Of a stretch of DNA of 64,000 nucleotides, positions 26,828 to 37,100 are shown piece by piece; position 1 is the stretch's first letter; each line of letters starts with the position of its first letter. The position numbers were made by a program, and so were the translations under genes. Location of the stretch: contig JAPLOA010000082.1 of assembly GCA_026400835.1 (NCBI GenBank), positions 1-64,000 on the forward strand, read 5' to 3'. Origin of the DNA: Planctomycetales bacterium (lineage in GTDB: Bacteria > Planctomycetota > Planctomycetia > Planctomycetales > Planctomycetaceae). The notes under the pieces are model-generated. The model was not told the DNA's origin. It saw only the letters and a list, made by a program, of their open reading frames with translations, and did no database searches.

Positions 26828-27615
26828 AACGAAGAATCTTCAGCCGTGTAACACTTCCCGGATTTCCATATCGTGCTCACTCATCCGGAGGGATGACTCT
26901 TCTGGAAGTTCTGCTGTCCATTGCCATCATTGGTGTCATTGTCACCCTGTTCTCGGAAACCTTGTTTCAGTTTGCAAAACTCAAGGAGCAAGGGCAATCG
27001 GAAGCTATGGATTGTCTTTCCGGACCGCAGATCATCGCTGAGATACAGGATGTCTTGTTGCGAATCCGCAAGTGTCCGGATCCTGCCAGATCCGTCGTGC
27101 GTAAGGAGTCCGTTGATCGAAGTTCGGAAGTCGCCGTCAAAGATGAAAAGCAGACGGAACTGCTGCCCGGCCTGCTCTGCGGGAATTCAGAGGAACTGTG
27201 CGTCGTTGCTGCGGATGTAGCCGGAATCATGCCCCAATGGATCGAATTCTGTAACGGCAACGTTGCCGAATCAGGAACCAGCCTGTTGAGCAAGCTCAGC
27301 GGACTACGAGGTTCTGTGAACCGGAACCTGTTGCAGGAGCCGGTCGTGATGGAGGCCCCTCGACTACAGAAATCATCAGCTTTCTCCGGGTCGTCCGCAG
27401 AGGTCAAAGTCCGTAAGTTGACTCAGTCAACGCTGCAACTCAGTTTTGAATTCTATGACGGCATTAACTGGAAGAGGGAGTGGGATTCTGTGTTGACGCA
27501 GTCGCTGCCCAGAGCAATCCGCGTCACGATTCTGTCACGATCCAAAACGCAAACAAACGCTGTTTCAAAACAACATGTCAGCACACTCCTGCTGGATAAC
27601 CCGAGTGAAGGATAG
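26824..27615 (+). CDS. gspJ: Minor pseudopilin, GspJ-like
   Basis: 263 residues. The processing site SSGG|MTLLE lies at 20-28 with Glu+5, followed by VLLSIAIIGVIVTLF. A larger globular domain ends in LPRAIRVTILSRSK, as GspJ proteins do. It follows gspI with a four-base overlap. Confidence 0.83.
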   Translation: MKRRIFSRVTLPGFPYRAHSSGGMTLLEVLLSIAIIGVIVTLFSETLFQFAKLKEQGQSEAMDCLSGPQIIAEIQDVLLRIRKCPDPARSVVRKESVDRSSEVAVKDEKQTELLPGLLCGNSEELCVVAADVAGIMPQWIEFCNGNVAESGTSLLSKLSGLRGSVNRNLLQEPVVMEAPRLQKSSAFSGSSAEVKVRKLTQSTLQLSFEFYDGINWKREWDSVLTQSLPRAIRVTILSRSKTQTNAVSKQHVSTLLLDNPSEG

Positions 27616-27829
27616 CGGGATTGTCCCATCGACTTTGGAGAACATCGTGAAGCGATCATCTTTTTTCGGATCGTGCGACATTGCTGTCACACAGTTTGCG
27701 GTCGCAGCCATTCATGCGTTGACCAGCATGTTCGTGGAACGTCTAAGGTCTCTCAATCATTCCGGACTGCCTGTAAGACTTTCTCCGCGGCTCAAAACTC
27801 TGACTTATGCTCCCACCGGGGCACTTCCC

Positions 27830-29422
27830 ATGAAACGACGAACCGACAAATCAGGGTCCGACAGACTTCGAAAGGGCATACTGCTCCCGATCGCGGCGGT
27901 CATTGCCGTGCTCTGGACCTTGTCGGCCTATCAGTTTTCTGAGCAATTGCTGTGTCAACTTTCTCTGGCCGTTCGAACTCGTAATGAAATCGCAGCTCGA
28001 ACCTGCTTAGCTTCTGCCACGACGTGGCTGACTGCGTTTCCTGAGTCCACCGCATGGTCCTCCAGCAACACAGTGAACGATCCGAAATTGTTCAGCAATA
28101 TCAGCGAGGGCACAGAACTGGCTCCGATGACGTACTCAGTCGTATCGCCGGTGTTCGTACAGGGCCCCGGGGCAGGGCAGTCCTTTCGTTTCGGACTTGA
28201 AGATGAGTCCTCAAAACTTGACATCAACTGGCTGGCTCGCGAGTCCAAAGATGGTCGAGCACAGCTGATGCATTTGCCCGATATGACTCTTGCACTGGCG
28301 GACAGTCTCCTTGACTGGATTGATTCCGATGACACACCCCGCGAATTCGGTGCAGAACGAAACTATTATTTTTCACGAGGTGATGCCGTCCTGCCGCCCA
28401 ACGAGGAGGTTCAGGATCTCTCCGAGCTTCTGAATGTTCGTGGCGTCACGCGTGAAATGCTTTTTGGGGTACAGACCGGATTCGATTCTTCGGTCCCCAA
28501 TTATGATCCGAAGCAAAAGTCACGAGTCGCTCTCCCGACGTCTGACGAAGCCATGGGTTGGGCTCGATTTCTGACTACCTATGCCGGTGAAGCCGCAGTG
28601 CAGGAATCGGATCGCGTGATCGTCAACTCTCCAAAGCTTCCTGAACTCCACGAGGAACTCAAGAAGCAACTGGGCGAAGACGGCGCGAAGTTTATTGTGG
28701 CCGTCAGACTGGCAGGAATTCTGGAGCGGCCGGCTGGTGCTCAAAAGAAGCGGTCGGAAAAGTCGGTGAAAAGTCGACTTGATGACCAGCTTCGCGGAAA
28801 GGCTGCGTTACCCGATCCGTCAGAGGGAGACTCGATGGTTGCCGGACTGGATTTGACTCGAGCTCCGCAATATGAAATTCATAGTCTCTTTGATCTCATT
28901 GGGACCAATGTTCGCATCGTGATTGGCGGGAAGGATGAAGTCCTGACAAGTCCCTGGAAGGCAACGGGGAACGGAGCCGAAGCAGCCCTGACACTGCTGG
29001 ACAAAGCACTCGATACACGCCCCACAAAAGTGTTGCGCGGACGGCTGAACGTCAACACGGCTCCGCGAGAACTGCTGAAAGGGCTGCCGGAGCTTTCGGA
29101 AGCCGGGCTGAATAAAATACTGGAAACTCGTGACCGGCAACTCGGTCAACAATCCGGCAATGGCCCTGCCAGTCTGTGGCTGATCTCCGAAGGTGTTCTC
29201 ACCATCGAAGAAATCCGTCGTCTGGCCCCGTTTTTGACAGACCGCGGAAGTGTTTTCACCGGGACCATTTGCGCGTATTCACCTCAACAGGGCGCCGTTT
29301 ATCGCAGAAAAGTCACGATCGACGGAACGGCTTCGCCACCCGTGGTGAGCAGGCGACTCAATCTTCCGCCCGGTGACGCATCATTCCGTGCAGCATTGCA
29401 GAAGTCCGTTGGTGGAGGATGA
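27830..29422 (+). CDS. gspK: Minor pseudopilin, GspK-like tip protein
   Basis: 530 residues from the ATG at 27830. The frame is open from 27575 but the extra residues are not GspK-like. From MKRRTDKSGSDRLRKGILLP the membrane helix falls at about 15-35, as expected for GspK, which lacks the +5 Glu of other pseudopilins. Typical later segments include LDINWLARE..., LADSLLDWIDSDDTPREFGAE, and the helix-hairpin-helix-like LRGRLNVNTAPRELLKGLP. GspK caps the pseudopilus tip with I and J. A GTG at 27647 has the better ribosome-binding site (GGAGA seven bases upstream), so the true start is uncertain. About 214 bases of unexplained sequence separate gspJ from the start used here. Confidence 0.85.
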   Translation: MKRRTDKSGSDRLRKGILLPIAAVIAVLWTLSAYQFSEQLLCQLSLAVRTRNEIAARTCLASATTWLTAFPESTAWSSSNTVNDPKLFSNISEGTELAPMTYSVVSPVFVQGPGAGQSFRFGLEDESSKLDINWLARESKDGRAQLMHLPDMTLALADSLLDWIDSDDTPREFGAERNYYFSRGDAVLPPNEEVQDLSELLNVRGVTREMLFGVQTGFDSSVPNYDPKQKSRVALPTSDEAMGWARFLTTYAGEAAVQESDRVIVNSPKLPELHEELKKQLGEDGAKFIVAVRLAGILERPAGAQKKRSEKSVKSRLDDQLRGKAALPDPSEGDSMVAGLDLTRAPQYEIHSLFDLIGTNVRIVIGGKDEVLTSPWKATGNGAEAALTLLDKALDTRPTKVLRGRLNVNTAPRELLKGLPELSEAGLNKILETRDRQLGQQSGNGPASLWLISEGVLTIEEIRRLAPFLTDRGSVFTGTICAYSPQQGAVYRRKVTIDGTASPPVVSRRLNLPPGDASFRAALQKSVGGG

Positions 29423-29558
29423 AATCACGCTGTAAATTCTCCGTGCCGTTTGCAGCTCTCAGTGAGCAGTTCTGTGGGTCATCCATCACACCGGAATCAT
29501 TTCCATCTCAACGACCATTGCAACTTGCCGTCGCGTTCCTGTTATCTGAGCAGCAGTT

Positions 29559-31277
29559 ATGAATAAGTCTTTCAATCATCTTCGACGGCTCTGGTCCAGA
29601 CTACGTAAGCCTGGTTCGTCGAGAACGTGGTTGCTGTTTCTGCCGGGTCGAGCAGATTGCCATATGGTTCATGCAGAGCAACGTGGCGGCCAACTCTTGA
29701 TCCGGCAATTTGTAACCGTTCCTGCAGAGGAGCTGGACGAAGCCACGCGTTTGCCAATAGCCGCCATCCTTGAAACTCACTTGCGGCGATTTCAGATATC
29801 AAATCCCAAAGCGGCCGTTCTGCTTCCGCGAAATTGTCTTTCGTTTGCTCGCGTCCCACTGCCACGAATGTCAGCCAGCGAGGTCCACGAAACGGCCATG
29901 ATTCAATCCGAAGCCTTGTTTGCAGAATCGACCGGTGAGCAAAGTATTGATTACGTGCTGCTGCCGCAGGAAGATCGGGAACAGTCACTGTTGCTGATTC
30001 ATGGTGTTGACCGCAACTACCTGGAGCGGATCAAAACCCACCTTCAGGCTTCGCAATTGCAGTGTAGTCTGGTGGCCCCGGCTGCTGCGATCGGGTGCCG
30101 CACGGGAATCCATCGAGACGACCGGCTCTCCATACTTGTCGTGATGCCTGACAAAGAGAAAATCGACATCTTTGCTCAGAGTCACGGTTACCTCCTGTCG
30201 CACCAGCGTCGTCGCGTCCCTGTTGAATCGACAGAGGACGTCCGGAATTCAGTGATTTCCGGAGAAGTGATGCGAACCATTTCCTGTCTCAGCGTTCCGG
30301 GAGTACCTCTGACCGGTCCTGTGATCCGCTTTGCGGCCAATGGTCGAGATTGGACGGCCGTCGCGAAGTCTCTGCAGTTTGAACTGGGTTTGCCGGCAGA
30401 AGATACCTCTGTTCTGCCGTCTCCGTGTTCCGGAACAGAATATCCGGAGTTGGAAGCTTACCTTCATGTCATCGCGAACGGAGTTCAGTTTGAATCGTCG
30501 GGTGTTTTAAAGTCACCGCTCAATTTTCTGTCACCTCGTACGTGTCTGTCAAAGAAAGAGCGTCGCCGACGCAATCTGATCCGTGGCGGCCTGGTCGCAT
30601 CGCTTCTCTGCATTTGCCTCAATGTCTGGTCCCGACGTTCCGTGGGCGCAATGGAAGATGAACTGTCTGTCCTCAAGGCAGAACTGGAACAGCTTCAGGA
30701 ACAGGTGGATGCTGATGCGGATGTGTTTGAAATTCTTGACTTCGTGAAGCTCTGGAAAAATGATCGTGCGGATCTGCAACTGCATTTCTCTATTCTCCAA
30801 AAATGCATTCCGGAAACGTCTCGCTGCCAGCTGAGTGATCTGCAGTTTCATCAGCAGCCGGATGATCCGGGAATACTCATTGTTGAAATCAGCGGACTGG
30901 CAGATCGTACGGAAACGGTCGTGGAACTCAGTCAGAACATTCTTCGAAATGGTCACTTCCGCCAGAGACCCTGTCAAATCGAACGTACAACTGGATCGGG
31001 GAACATGACGGTGAATTTTCGGATCGAGCTGGAACCTCTGACCCCGGAAACTTCTGAAGAGACTGACGAATTCACAGACGAAATGGCAGAAGAAATCACT
31101 GGCGAAATCGCTGATGAATCTGCAGACGAAGTCACTGGCGAAGTTAATGATAACGTAACCGGCGAAGCTAACGACAAAGCTGCAGAAGAGGTCACTGATA
31201 AAGTTGCTGGCGAAACTGCGGAGAAAGTTACTGACGAGAAGTTCATTGGTGATCCGCATGCTCCGGGCGGGGTGTAA
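29559..31277 (+). CDS. PilM-PilN-like (GspL-like) fusion with acidic repetitive tail
   Basis: 572 residues. Residues about 20-310 form an actin-like PilM/GspL cytoplasmic domain (RTWLLFLPG, AAVLLPRNCLSFARVPLPRM, EVHETAMIQSEAL). SPLNFLSPR then opens a PilN-like part with basic KKERRRRN, a membrane helix at about 341-357 and a coiled coil at 364-384, then a ferredoxin-like periplasmic domain to about 490. GspL combines the same two modules, so it is the GspE-binding inner-membrane component. The last 70 residues are an unusual low-complexity tail of degenerate EEITGEIADESADEVTGEV units, highly acidic and predicted to be periplasmic. The next gene starts two bases after the stop. Confidence 0.82.
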   Translation: MNKSFNHLRRLWSRLRKPGSSRTWLLFLPGRADCHMVHAEQRGGQLLIRQFVTVPAEELDEATRLPIAAILETHLRRFQISNPKAAVLLPRNCLSFARVPLPRMSASEVHETAMIQSEALFAESTGEQSIDYVLLPQEDREQSLLLIHGVDRNYLERIKTHLQASQLQCSLVAPAAAIGCRTGIHRDDRLSILVVMPDKEKIDIFAQSHGYLLSHQRRRVPVESTEDVRNSVISGEVMRTISCLSVPGVPLTGPVIRFAANGRDWTAVAKSLQFELGLPAEDTSVLPSPCSGTEYPELEAYLHVIANGVQFESSGVLKSPLNFLSPRTCLSKKERRRRNLIRGGLVASLLCICLNVWSRRSVGAMEDELSVLKAELEQLQEQVDADADVFEILDFVKLWKNDRADLQLHFSILQKCIPETSRCQLSDLQFHQQPDDPGILIVEISGLADRTETVVELSQNILRNGHFRQRPCQIERTTGSGNMTVNFRIELEPLTPETSEETDEFTDEMAEEITGEIADESADEVTGEVNDNVTGEANDKAAEEVTDKVAGETAEKVTDEKFIGDPHAPGGV

Positions 31278-31279
31278 TC

Positions 31280-32263
31280 ATGTCATCAAAAAAACTATTA
31301 ACAATCATTCTTCTGGCCGTCGTGTTGGCTCGACCAATGTGGTCGTTTACGTCGGGAGTTTTCTGGCAGTCGACTGAGGAACTGCAGGCTGAAATCGACG
31401 AGACACTGGCAGAGATAGAAGACGCATCAAACACACTGGACGAGGCCAGAATGGCACGGAATGACCTCAAGCCGGTGCTGGAACGATGTCTTCCCGAACC
31501 GGAGTCAACAGCGGCGGCGTTGTTTCAGAAGTGGATCTACGAAAGCGCGACAGCAGCGGGTCTTCGAGACACCGTGGCCACGGTAGGCGAATTGGAACGA
31601 GAAGGTGACGAGGCACTCTGCGGAACAATCGCCGCGGATATTGTGAGCACTGGAACTCTTTCTGAGATGTCAGTGCTGCTGCATACGATCGCAGAAGACT
31701 CCGTCAATCAGCGAGTTCGGGATCTGGAGATCACTCCGCTGGAAGATGGCAGCGGGCTGGCGAAGTTTGAATATCGAGTGGAAGCTTTGACGACACTGAA
31801 AGGATCCGGTGCAGCTTTGCCATCGGTGGCGGCGACGCTGAACAGACTTCCCGAAGAGCAGTCAAGGAATTTTCTGCAGCCTCTTTTCCCGAATGTTTTT
31901 CCGGCCCCGCCAGCCCCCCCGGCACCGGTGGCAGTTCAGGCGACAACACCGCCGCCAGCTGCTCCGGTTGCTGCTCCGCGACCGCCTATTGCCCCTTCGC
32001 CACTGGTGCTTGTGGGAACAGTCATGTCCGGATCTGAAGTGGAAGCCCTGTTTTTTGATCCTGAAGGGGGAGCCACGAGAACTGTCGTGGTCGGCGATGA
32101 ACTTCAAAGCAAAGATTTCAAGGCTAAGATTATGGCCATTACAAACAACAGTGTGATGTTGCGTATGAGTGCAGGAATCACGGAGATCCGCCTTTCACAG
32201 GCATTATCCTCGATTCCTCAATTGCTGTGGAATCCTGAGTTGGTTGTCCCTGCCGGTGGTTAA
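31280..32263 (+). CDS. PilO-PilP-like (GspM/GspC-like) fusion protein
   Basis: 327 residues. An N-terminal membrane helix (5-20) is followed by a coiled coil and a PilO/GspM-like domain (about 25-195). A Pro/Ala-rich linker (about 205-235, PAPPAPPAPVAVQ) leads to a small beta domain at 240-310 (LVLVGTVMSGSEVEALFFDPEGG...VVVGDELQSKDFKAKIMAITNNSVML). That domain has the pattern of PilP or the GspC homology region, which bind the secretin. I infer that one protein does the jobs of GspM and GspC. Start two bases after the previous stop, with no secretin (GspD) gene in sight. Confidence 0.75.
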   Translation: MSSKKLLTIILLAVVLARPMWSFTSGVFWQSTEELQAEIDETLAEIEDASNTLDEARMARNDLKPVLERCLPEPESTAAALFQKWIYESATAAGLRDTVATVGELEREGDEALCGTIAADIVSTGTLSEMSVLLHTIAEDSVNQRVRDLEITPLEDGSGLAKFEYRVEALTTLKGSGAALPSVAATLNRLPEEQSRNFLQPLFPNVFPAPPAPPAPVAVQATTPPPAAPVAAPRPPIAPSPLVLVGTVMSGSEVEALFFDPEGGATRTVVVGDELQSKDFKAKIMAITNNSVMLRMSAGITEIRLSQALSSIPQLLWNPELVVPAGG

Positions 32264-32330
32264 CCTGTGGTGTTTTCGAGCCGTCAGAATTTCCGTTGTC
32301 ATTGCGTATTGCCTCAGGACTCTGATCTCA

Positions 32331-33368
32331 ATGACTCAAAGATCCCACGTTCTTTGCAGATCATTCCTTTTGATTTCTCTGCTGCCGTTTCTGTCACAGA
32401 ATCTTTTCGCCGACGAACTCGCGAAAACAGCCACGGTTCAGGAAGCTGCAGACAAACTTGGCGTTGGCATCAATCTTGGGAATATGCTCGATGCACCCAA
32501 CGAAGGTGACTGGGGTGTTCGATTTGAAAACGAATATGCAGCGATCATTCGCAAAGCCGGATTTCAACACGTCAGGCTGCCGGTAAAATGGTCTGCACAT
32601 GCTTCAACGAAAGCCCCGTTCAGGATCGACCCCGCTTTTGTTGCGCGAGTTAAAACGGTGATGGCTGTCTGCACAAAGCAGGGTCTTCGCGTGGTGCTCA
32701 ACATTCATCACTATGATGAAATGCACGTGGCTCCAGGCAAGGAGACGGATCGATTTCTTGCGATCTGGCGTCAGTTGTCGGACTTGTTTGCATCACAACC
32801 AGAGACAGTCTACTTCGAAATTCTCAATGAACCGCACGACAATCTGACAACGCAGGAATGGAATAAAATCATTCCGCTTGCTCTCGACATCATCAGGAAA
32901 AAGAACCCGAAACGGGCCGTGATTCTGGGAGGCGGAAATTGGAACTCACCGGACGAACTCATCCATCTGAAACTTCCGGCGGAAGATCAGATGCTGATCG
33001 CCACAGTTCACTATTATCGACCTCACGAGTTTACCCATCAGGGCGCGGAGTTTCTGGGTGACAAGGCTCCACCAGCGGGAAGAACGTTTCCGTTTAATCA
33101 GGCAGAAAGAACTGCGATTGAGGAGGATTTCCAACGGATCGCGGACTGGTCCGTGAAGAATCATCGCCCCGTCTATGTCGGGGAATTCGGTTGCTATCAC
33201 ATCGCCCCCGGCGAAGACCGATTACGCTGGACGCGGACCGTGGCAGGCCTCTGCCAAAAACACAAATTCGGATCTGCCTACTGGGAGTTCTGTTCAGGAT
33301 TCGGAGCCTGGGATCCCTCGAGCAGGGAATGGCGCAACGAACTTCTTGATGCCATCATCCATCCTTGA
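32331..33368 (+). CDS. Secreted glycoside hydrolase family 5 (cellulase-like)
   Basis: 345 residues from the ATG at 32331; the frame is open further upstream, but this ATG starts a clean signal peptide (cleavage near LFA|DE, about residue 27). GH5 motifs are complete: LGVGINLGNML, VRLPVKW, NIHHYDE, the acid/base Glu167 in ILNEPHD, HYYRPHEFTHQG and the nucleophile Glu285 in VYVGEFG. It should cleave beta-1,4 glucan or a related polysaccharide outside the cytoplasm. It starts 68 bases after the secretion operon on the same strand, so it may be cotranscribed and exported by that system. A role in trimming the polymer made by the glycosyltransferase at 45.9 kb is possible but only inferred. Confidence 0.92.
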   Translation: MTQRSHVLCRSFLLISLLPFLSQNLFADELAKTATVQEAADKLGVGINLGNMLDAPNEGDWGVRFENEYAAIIRKAGFQHVRLPVKWSAHASTKAPFRIDPAFVARVKTVMAVCTKQGLRVVLNIHHYDEMHVAPGKETDRFLAIWRQLSDLFASQPETVYFEILNEPHDNLTTQEWNKIIPLALDIIRKKNPKRAVILGGGNWNSPDELIHLKLPAEDQMLIATVHYYRPHEFTHQGAEFLGDKAPPAGRTFPFNQAERTAIEEDFQRIADWSVKNHRPVYVGEFGCYHIAPGEDRLRWTRTVAGLCQKHKFGSAYWEFCSGFGAWDPSSREWRNELLDAIIHP

Positions 33369-34143
33369 ACATGCCCCGTTACCTGGATGAATCCCTCAGA
33401 CAGGTCAATGTGCCACTGGCTCGGACGGAGAATCGGTTTGTGAGCGTTGTTGAGTAATTTGACTTCCGCTGAAGTATTTGGGCCCCTCACGAAGGGCGGC
33501 CGTTCTGCGTAACTCGATCATCATTTCTTCCGAACATGAGACATGGTTATGTACCAGCAGCCGCAGAAGCCGCTGTTAAGGTCGTATGAAAAACATCGTT
33601 TCTCTGAGAAAGTCTTTGGCACGCACAGGGTCACCGACTCTGTCGTCGATGGCGAGCAACAGCAGATTCAAATCCGGTATGGAACTCTCAGATCGTTTCA
33701 CGCAAAGCCAAAAATTTCAGAGAAAACTTTCTGCTACCCGATTTTTTTCAATCTCGCCCCAAAAAGACCATTGAAGGATGGAACACCTTTGAGATTCCGA
33801 CCTGCGAGGGAGACGTGCCGCGAATCGGTTCCCTGGAACCACGTGGTGGGTAAAACCCTTCCCCGGAAATTATTCTGAAACGTGGCTGAATGAATCATCG
33901 CTGGACGGATGAGCATTCAGGGTGTCACTCTGAACTGGTTATTGTTGCAAAAAGAATGCACAACGATGGGAGATATTGGCTGTCGAGTTCAGGACTTGTC
34001 CAATTCCCACGGACAGGGACGGAATACGGATACCGAGGCAGAGAACAGAACTAAGTTTCCAGAGGTTCAGGAGCCTTGGCTTTGGATGCGATTCCGCACA
34101 GATGCAGCACTTTGAGACGTCAAAACCTCGAAGATTTTTGGGA
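33369..34143. other. Region upstream of the second RTX/LEPR gene
   Basis: No recognisable gene. Two short plus-strand frames (33543-33878 and 33909-34115) have no family resemblance. The frame of the next gene is open back to 33976 (TTG), but those residues look unlike an export signal. Confidence 0.45.
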
Positions 34144-37100
34144 ATGTCTATGTCCGGTCCGTTTGAGAAACTTTTCTCTCCAGTAAACATCCTGGGAGTT
34201 GATGCGGCACCATTTTCTGCCGGCAACAGAGCTCGACGATGCCGTGTCGAAAAGTTCCGGGCCACCGAACAACTGGAGACGAAGGTTCTGTTGTCAGCCG
34301 CAGGCCCAACACTTGATTCGATCAGTGACATAATGATTCAGGAAGATTCGGCGTCATACAATGTCGCACTGACCGGAATAGGCCCTGGCAATGGCAGTAC
34401 GACGCCGGTCAGGATCTGGGCGAGTTTTCAAAGTGCATCGCTGAGTTGTGGTGTTCGAGTTACGGCAGTCCCATCCAGCACGTCAGCCACACTGACCCTT
34501 GAGCCCGCGCGAAATTCATTCGGCACTGGAACAGTCAGCGTCACGGTCGAGAACTTTGGTCCGGATGGAAAACTGGAAACGGCTGCCGATAATCTGACCG
34601 TGGTGAAAACATTCAAACTGACAGTGAATCCTGTCAGCTTCCGCATTGATGGAAAAACGCTGGGAATTGAACTCGACAACACCGGGGATGTCGTCAATGT
34701 CTCCCGCGACATGGATCTGATGCAGTTCCACCTTTCGAACAGAATCTGGCACGGTACGGACAATGAAAACGTTTCCGGAAACGGCACTTCGGTTCTGCGC
34801 GTTTCTGCAGCGGGGCAGTCGTTTCTGACGGGGTTGCAGATTTCAGATGCAGCCCCCAACACTCAGATAGTATTCTCCGGTTCGACGACGCAAAGCATCG
34901 CTCAGTCCGTTGTTTTGCAACAGTCGCTGACACCTCGCCCCATCGTGATCAACTCCCCGATCAGGCTGAATGGGACGGCAGGGCTGGAAGCTCGATCCTC
35001 AGGAGCCATCGTCGTTAATTCTGTCGGTCGCATCGAATCAACGGACGGCGCGATCATCCTGAATTCGGCCCCCACTAACGGCACGGTTGGTCAATGGGGG
35101 AGTGGAGTAAACATCGCCGGTGGATTTGTCGGCACGACTGGCAAGGGATCGATCGCTATCTCCGGTACCGGTAGTTCGACCGCGGGTTCATCGCCGGATG
35201 GCGTTGTGATTTCAGCGGGAGCAAAAATCATCGGGGGAACAACGCAGAATGTTGTGATCGTCGGCTCTGGCGGCCACGGCAATCAAATGCCTTCTCGAGG
35301 TATTGTCGTGAGTGGAGCAGGGTCAGAAATCGTTGCATCCGGAACAGGACTATCCATTACCGGCACCGGCGGAAATTCTGACACAGGAGAGTTCAACTCC
35401 GGAATTCAGCTTGATGGAGGTGGATCGGTCAGAACCGTCGGAGCGGCCTCCATGGACATGGTCGGATTCGGCGGAATCTCCGGCGGCAACTATAATCGCG
35501 GAGTGCATGTCTCAGGAGCAAAGAGCAGAGTCGAAACTGTAAACGGATTGCTCTCAATCAAAGGAACCGGGGGAGGACGACTGGGCGCTGGACACAACGT
35601 CGGCGTTTTCTGCGATGCGGGAGGACAGGTCAGTGTCCTCGGGACTGGCAATCTGCAAGTCACGGGCAAGGGCGGTTCCGGGAGCGGCGACTTCAATCGA
35701 GGTCTGGCAGCCACAGGAAGCTTATCCGGCTTTTACGCGCGCGCAGGCAATATGGTTTTGAATGGCACTGGTGGGGGAATCGGGAACTCGGTATTCAACA
35801 GTGGGGTATTTCTCGACGCGGGCAGCCGTGCAACTCTTGAAGGATCAGGCGCTCTGAGTATCATTGGTCGCGGTGGACTCACCAACGGCGATCAGAATCG
35901 CGGCGTACTTGTTGCCGGAGAGACGACCGTTGTTTCCAGTTCCGCAGGCACTGTTCAGATCAGTGGGACCGGAGGAGGAATAGGGCTGTCCGCATGGAAC
36001 TACGGTGTTTCGCTCGAAGCCGGAGCGACAGTTCTGGGATCTCCCGGGGCGCTCAGCAGCATTCTCGGGACAGGCGGAAAGTCGACAGGACTGAACAATC
36101 GAGGTGTCGTTTTGACCGGAGAGACAACTCGGATTGCGGGGGACCAGATCAAAATCACCGGCTACTCTGGTGGCACAGGATCAGGGACCATAGCACCTGC
36201 GGCAGCTTTACTGGAGAGTGGTGCACAAGTTCTGGCAAATCACGGCAGCATTACGATCATTGCTGACAACCTCGAAATAGCCACGGATTCCTCTGTTGAT
36301 TCTGGTACCGACGGGACAGTCAACATTGCCCCGTCCAGCACAGGAAGAAAGATCACTCTCGGATCGTCGACCCGCAAAGAGACATCTCTCAATTTGAGTC
36401 AGGTTACACTCGACTGCATTACCGCGCACAATCTTTTCTTTGGCAATGAATTCACGGGATCAGTGACGATTGTGGGTGACGTTAATCTCAGGACGTCGCA
36501 AAACCTGACCCTCAAGTCTGCAGAAGCGATTCTCGCCGAGGTGGGAAACGTCGTCATTGCAGGCGGACAATTGACGCTCCTTCCCGGCTTGAACAAAGCG
36601 ATGACCGGCCGTGATCAGGTTTCTCTGGGAAGCAAAACTAATCCGGACATAAACATTTTCACGCTCGTTCCTGATCCGAATCGGCTTAGTCCGGATGCGG
36701 CCATTGCTGCTGTCTCAGTGACCGGGCGCCTCGTGCTGAATGACCCGATCCTGCAACTGAATCATGCGGCTGATCTTGAAGCCGGCGGGACATGGCTGCT
36801 GATTCAGAATGATGGGACAGATCCCATCGCAGGCCGTTTTCGGAACATGGATACTTCAGGTGGCATCGTTATTGACAACATTACTTTTCGGGTTTCTATG
36901 AACGGGGGAGACGGCAATGATGTAACGCTGACCCGTGAGAGTAATAACGCCGTCGGAGATGTTTGGGGGACCACTTCTCCGGATGTCTTTGTGGTGGAGC
37001 CATCCACTCCATCAGGCTCAGGAACCTTTAAAGTCTCAAAAAGCGTAGCCGGTCAAGTGCCGATTTATGTCGGCAGCATTTCCCGGGACCTCCCTTTGAA

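Noticed and set aside
30549-31259. Minus-strand frame of 236 codons opposite the GspL-like gene
   Set aside because: Its Phe/Ser/Asp-rich sequence is the complement of the acidic tail; the plus strand carries PilM/PilN features.
33543-33878. Plus-strand frame of 111 codons between the GH5 gene and the RTX gene
   Set aside because: No family resemblance, no convincing ribosome-binding site, and it overlaps other frames of similar length.
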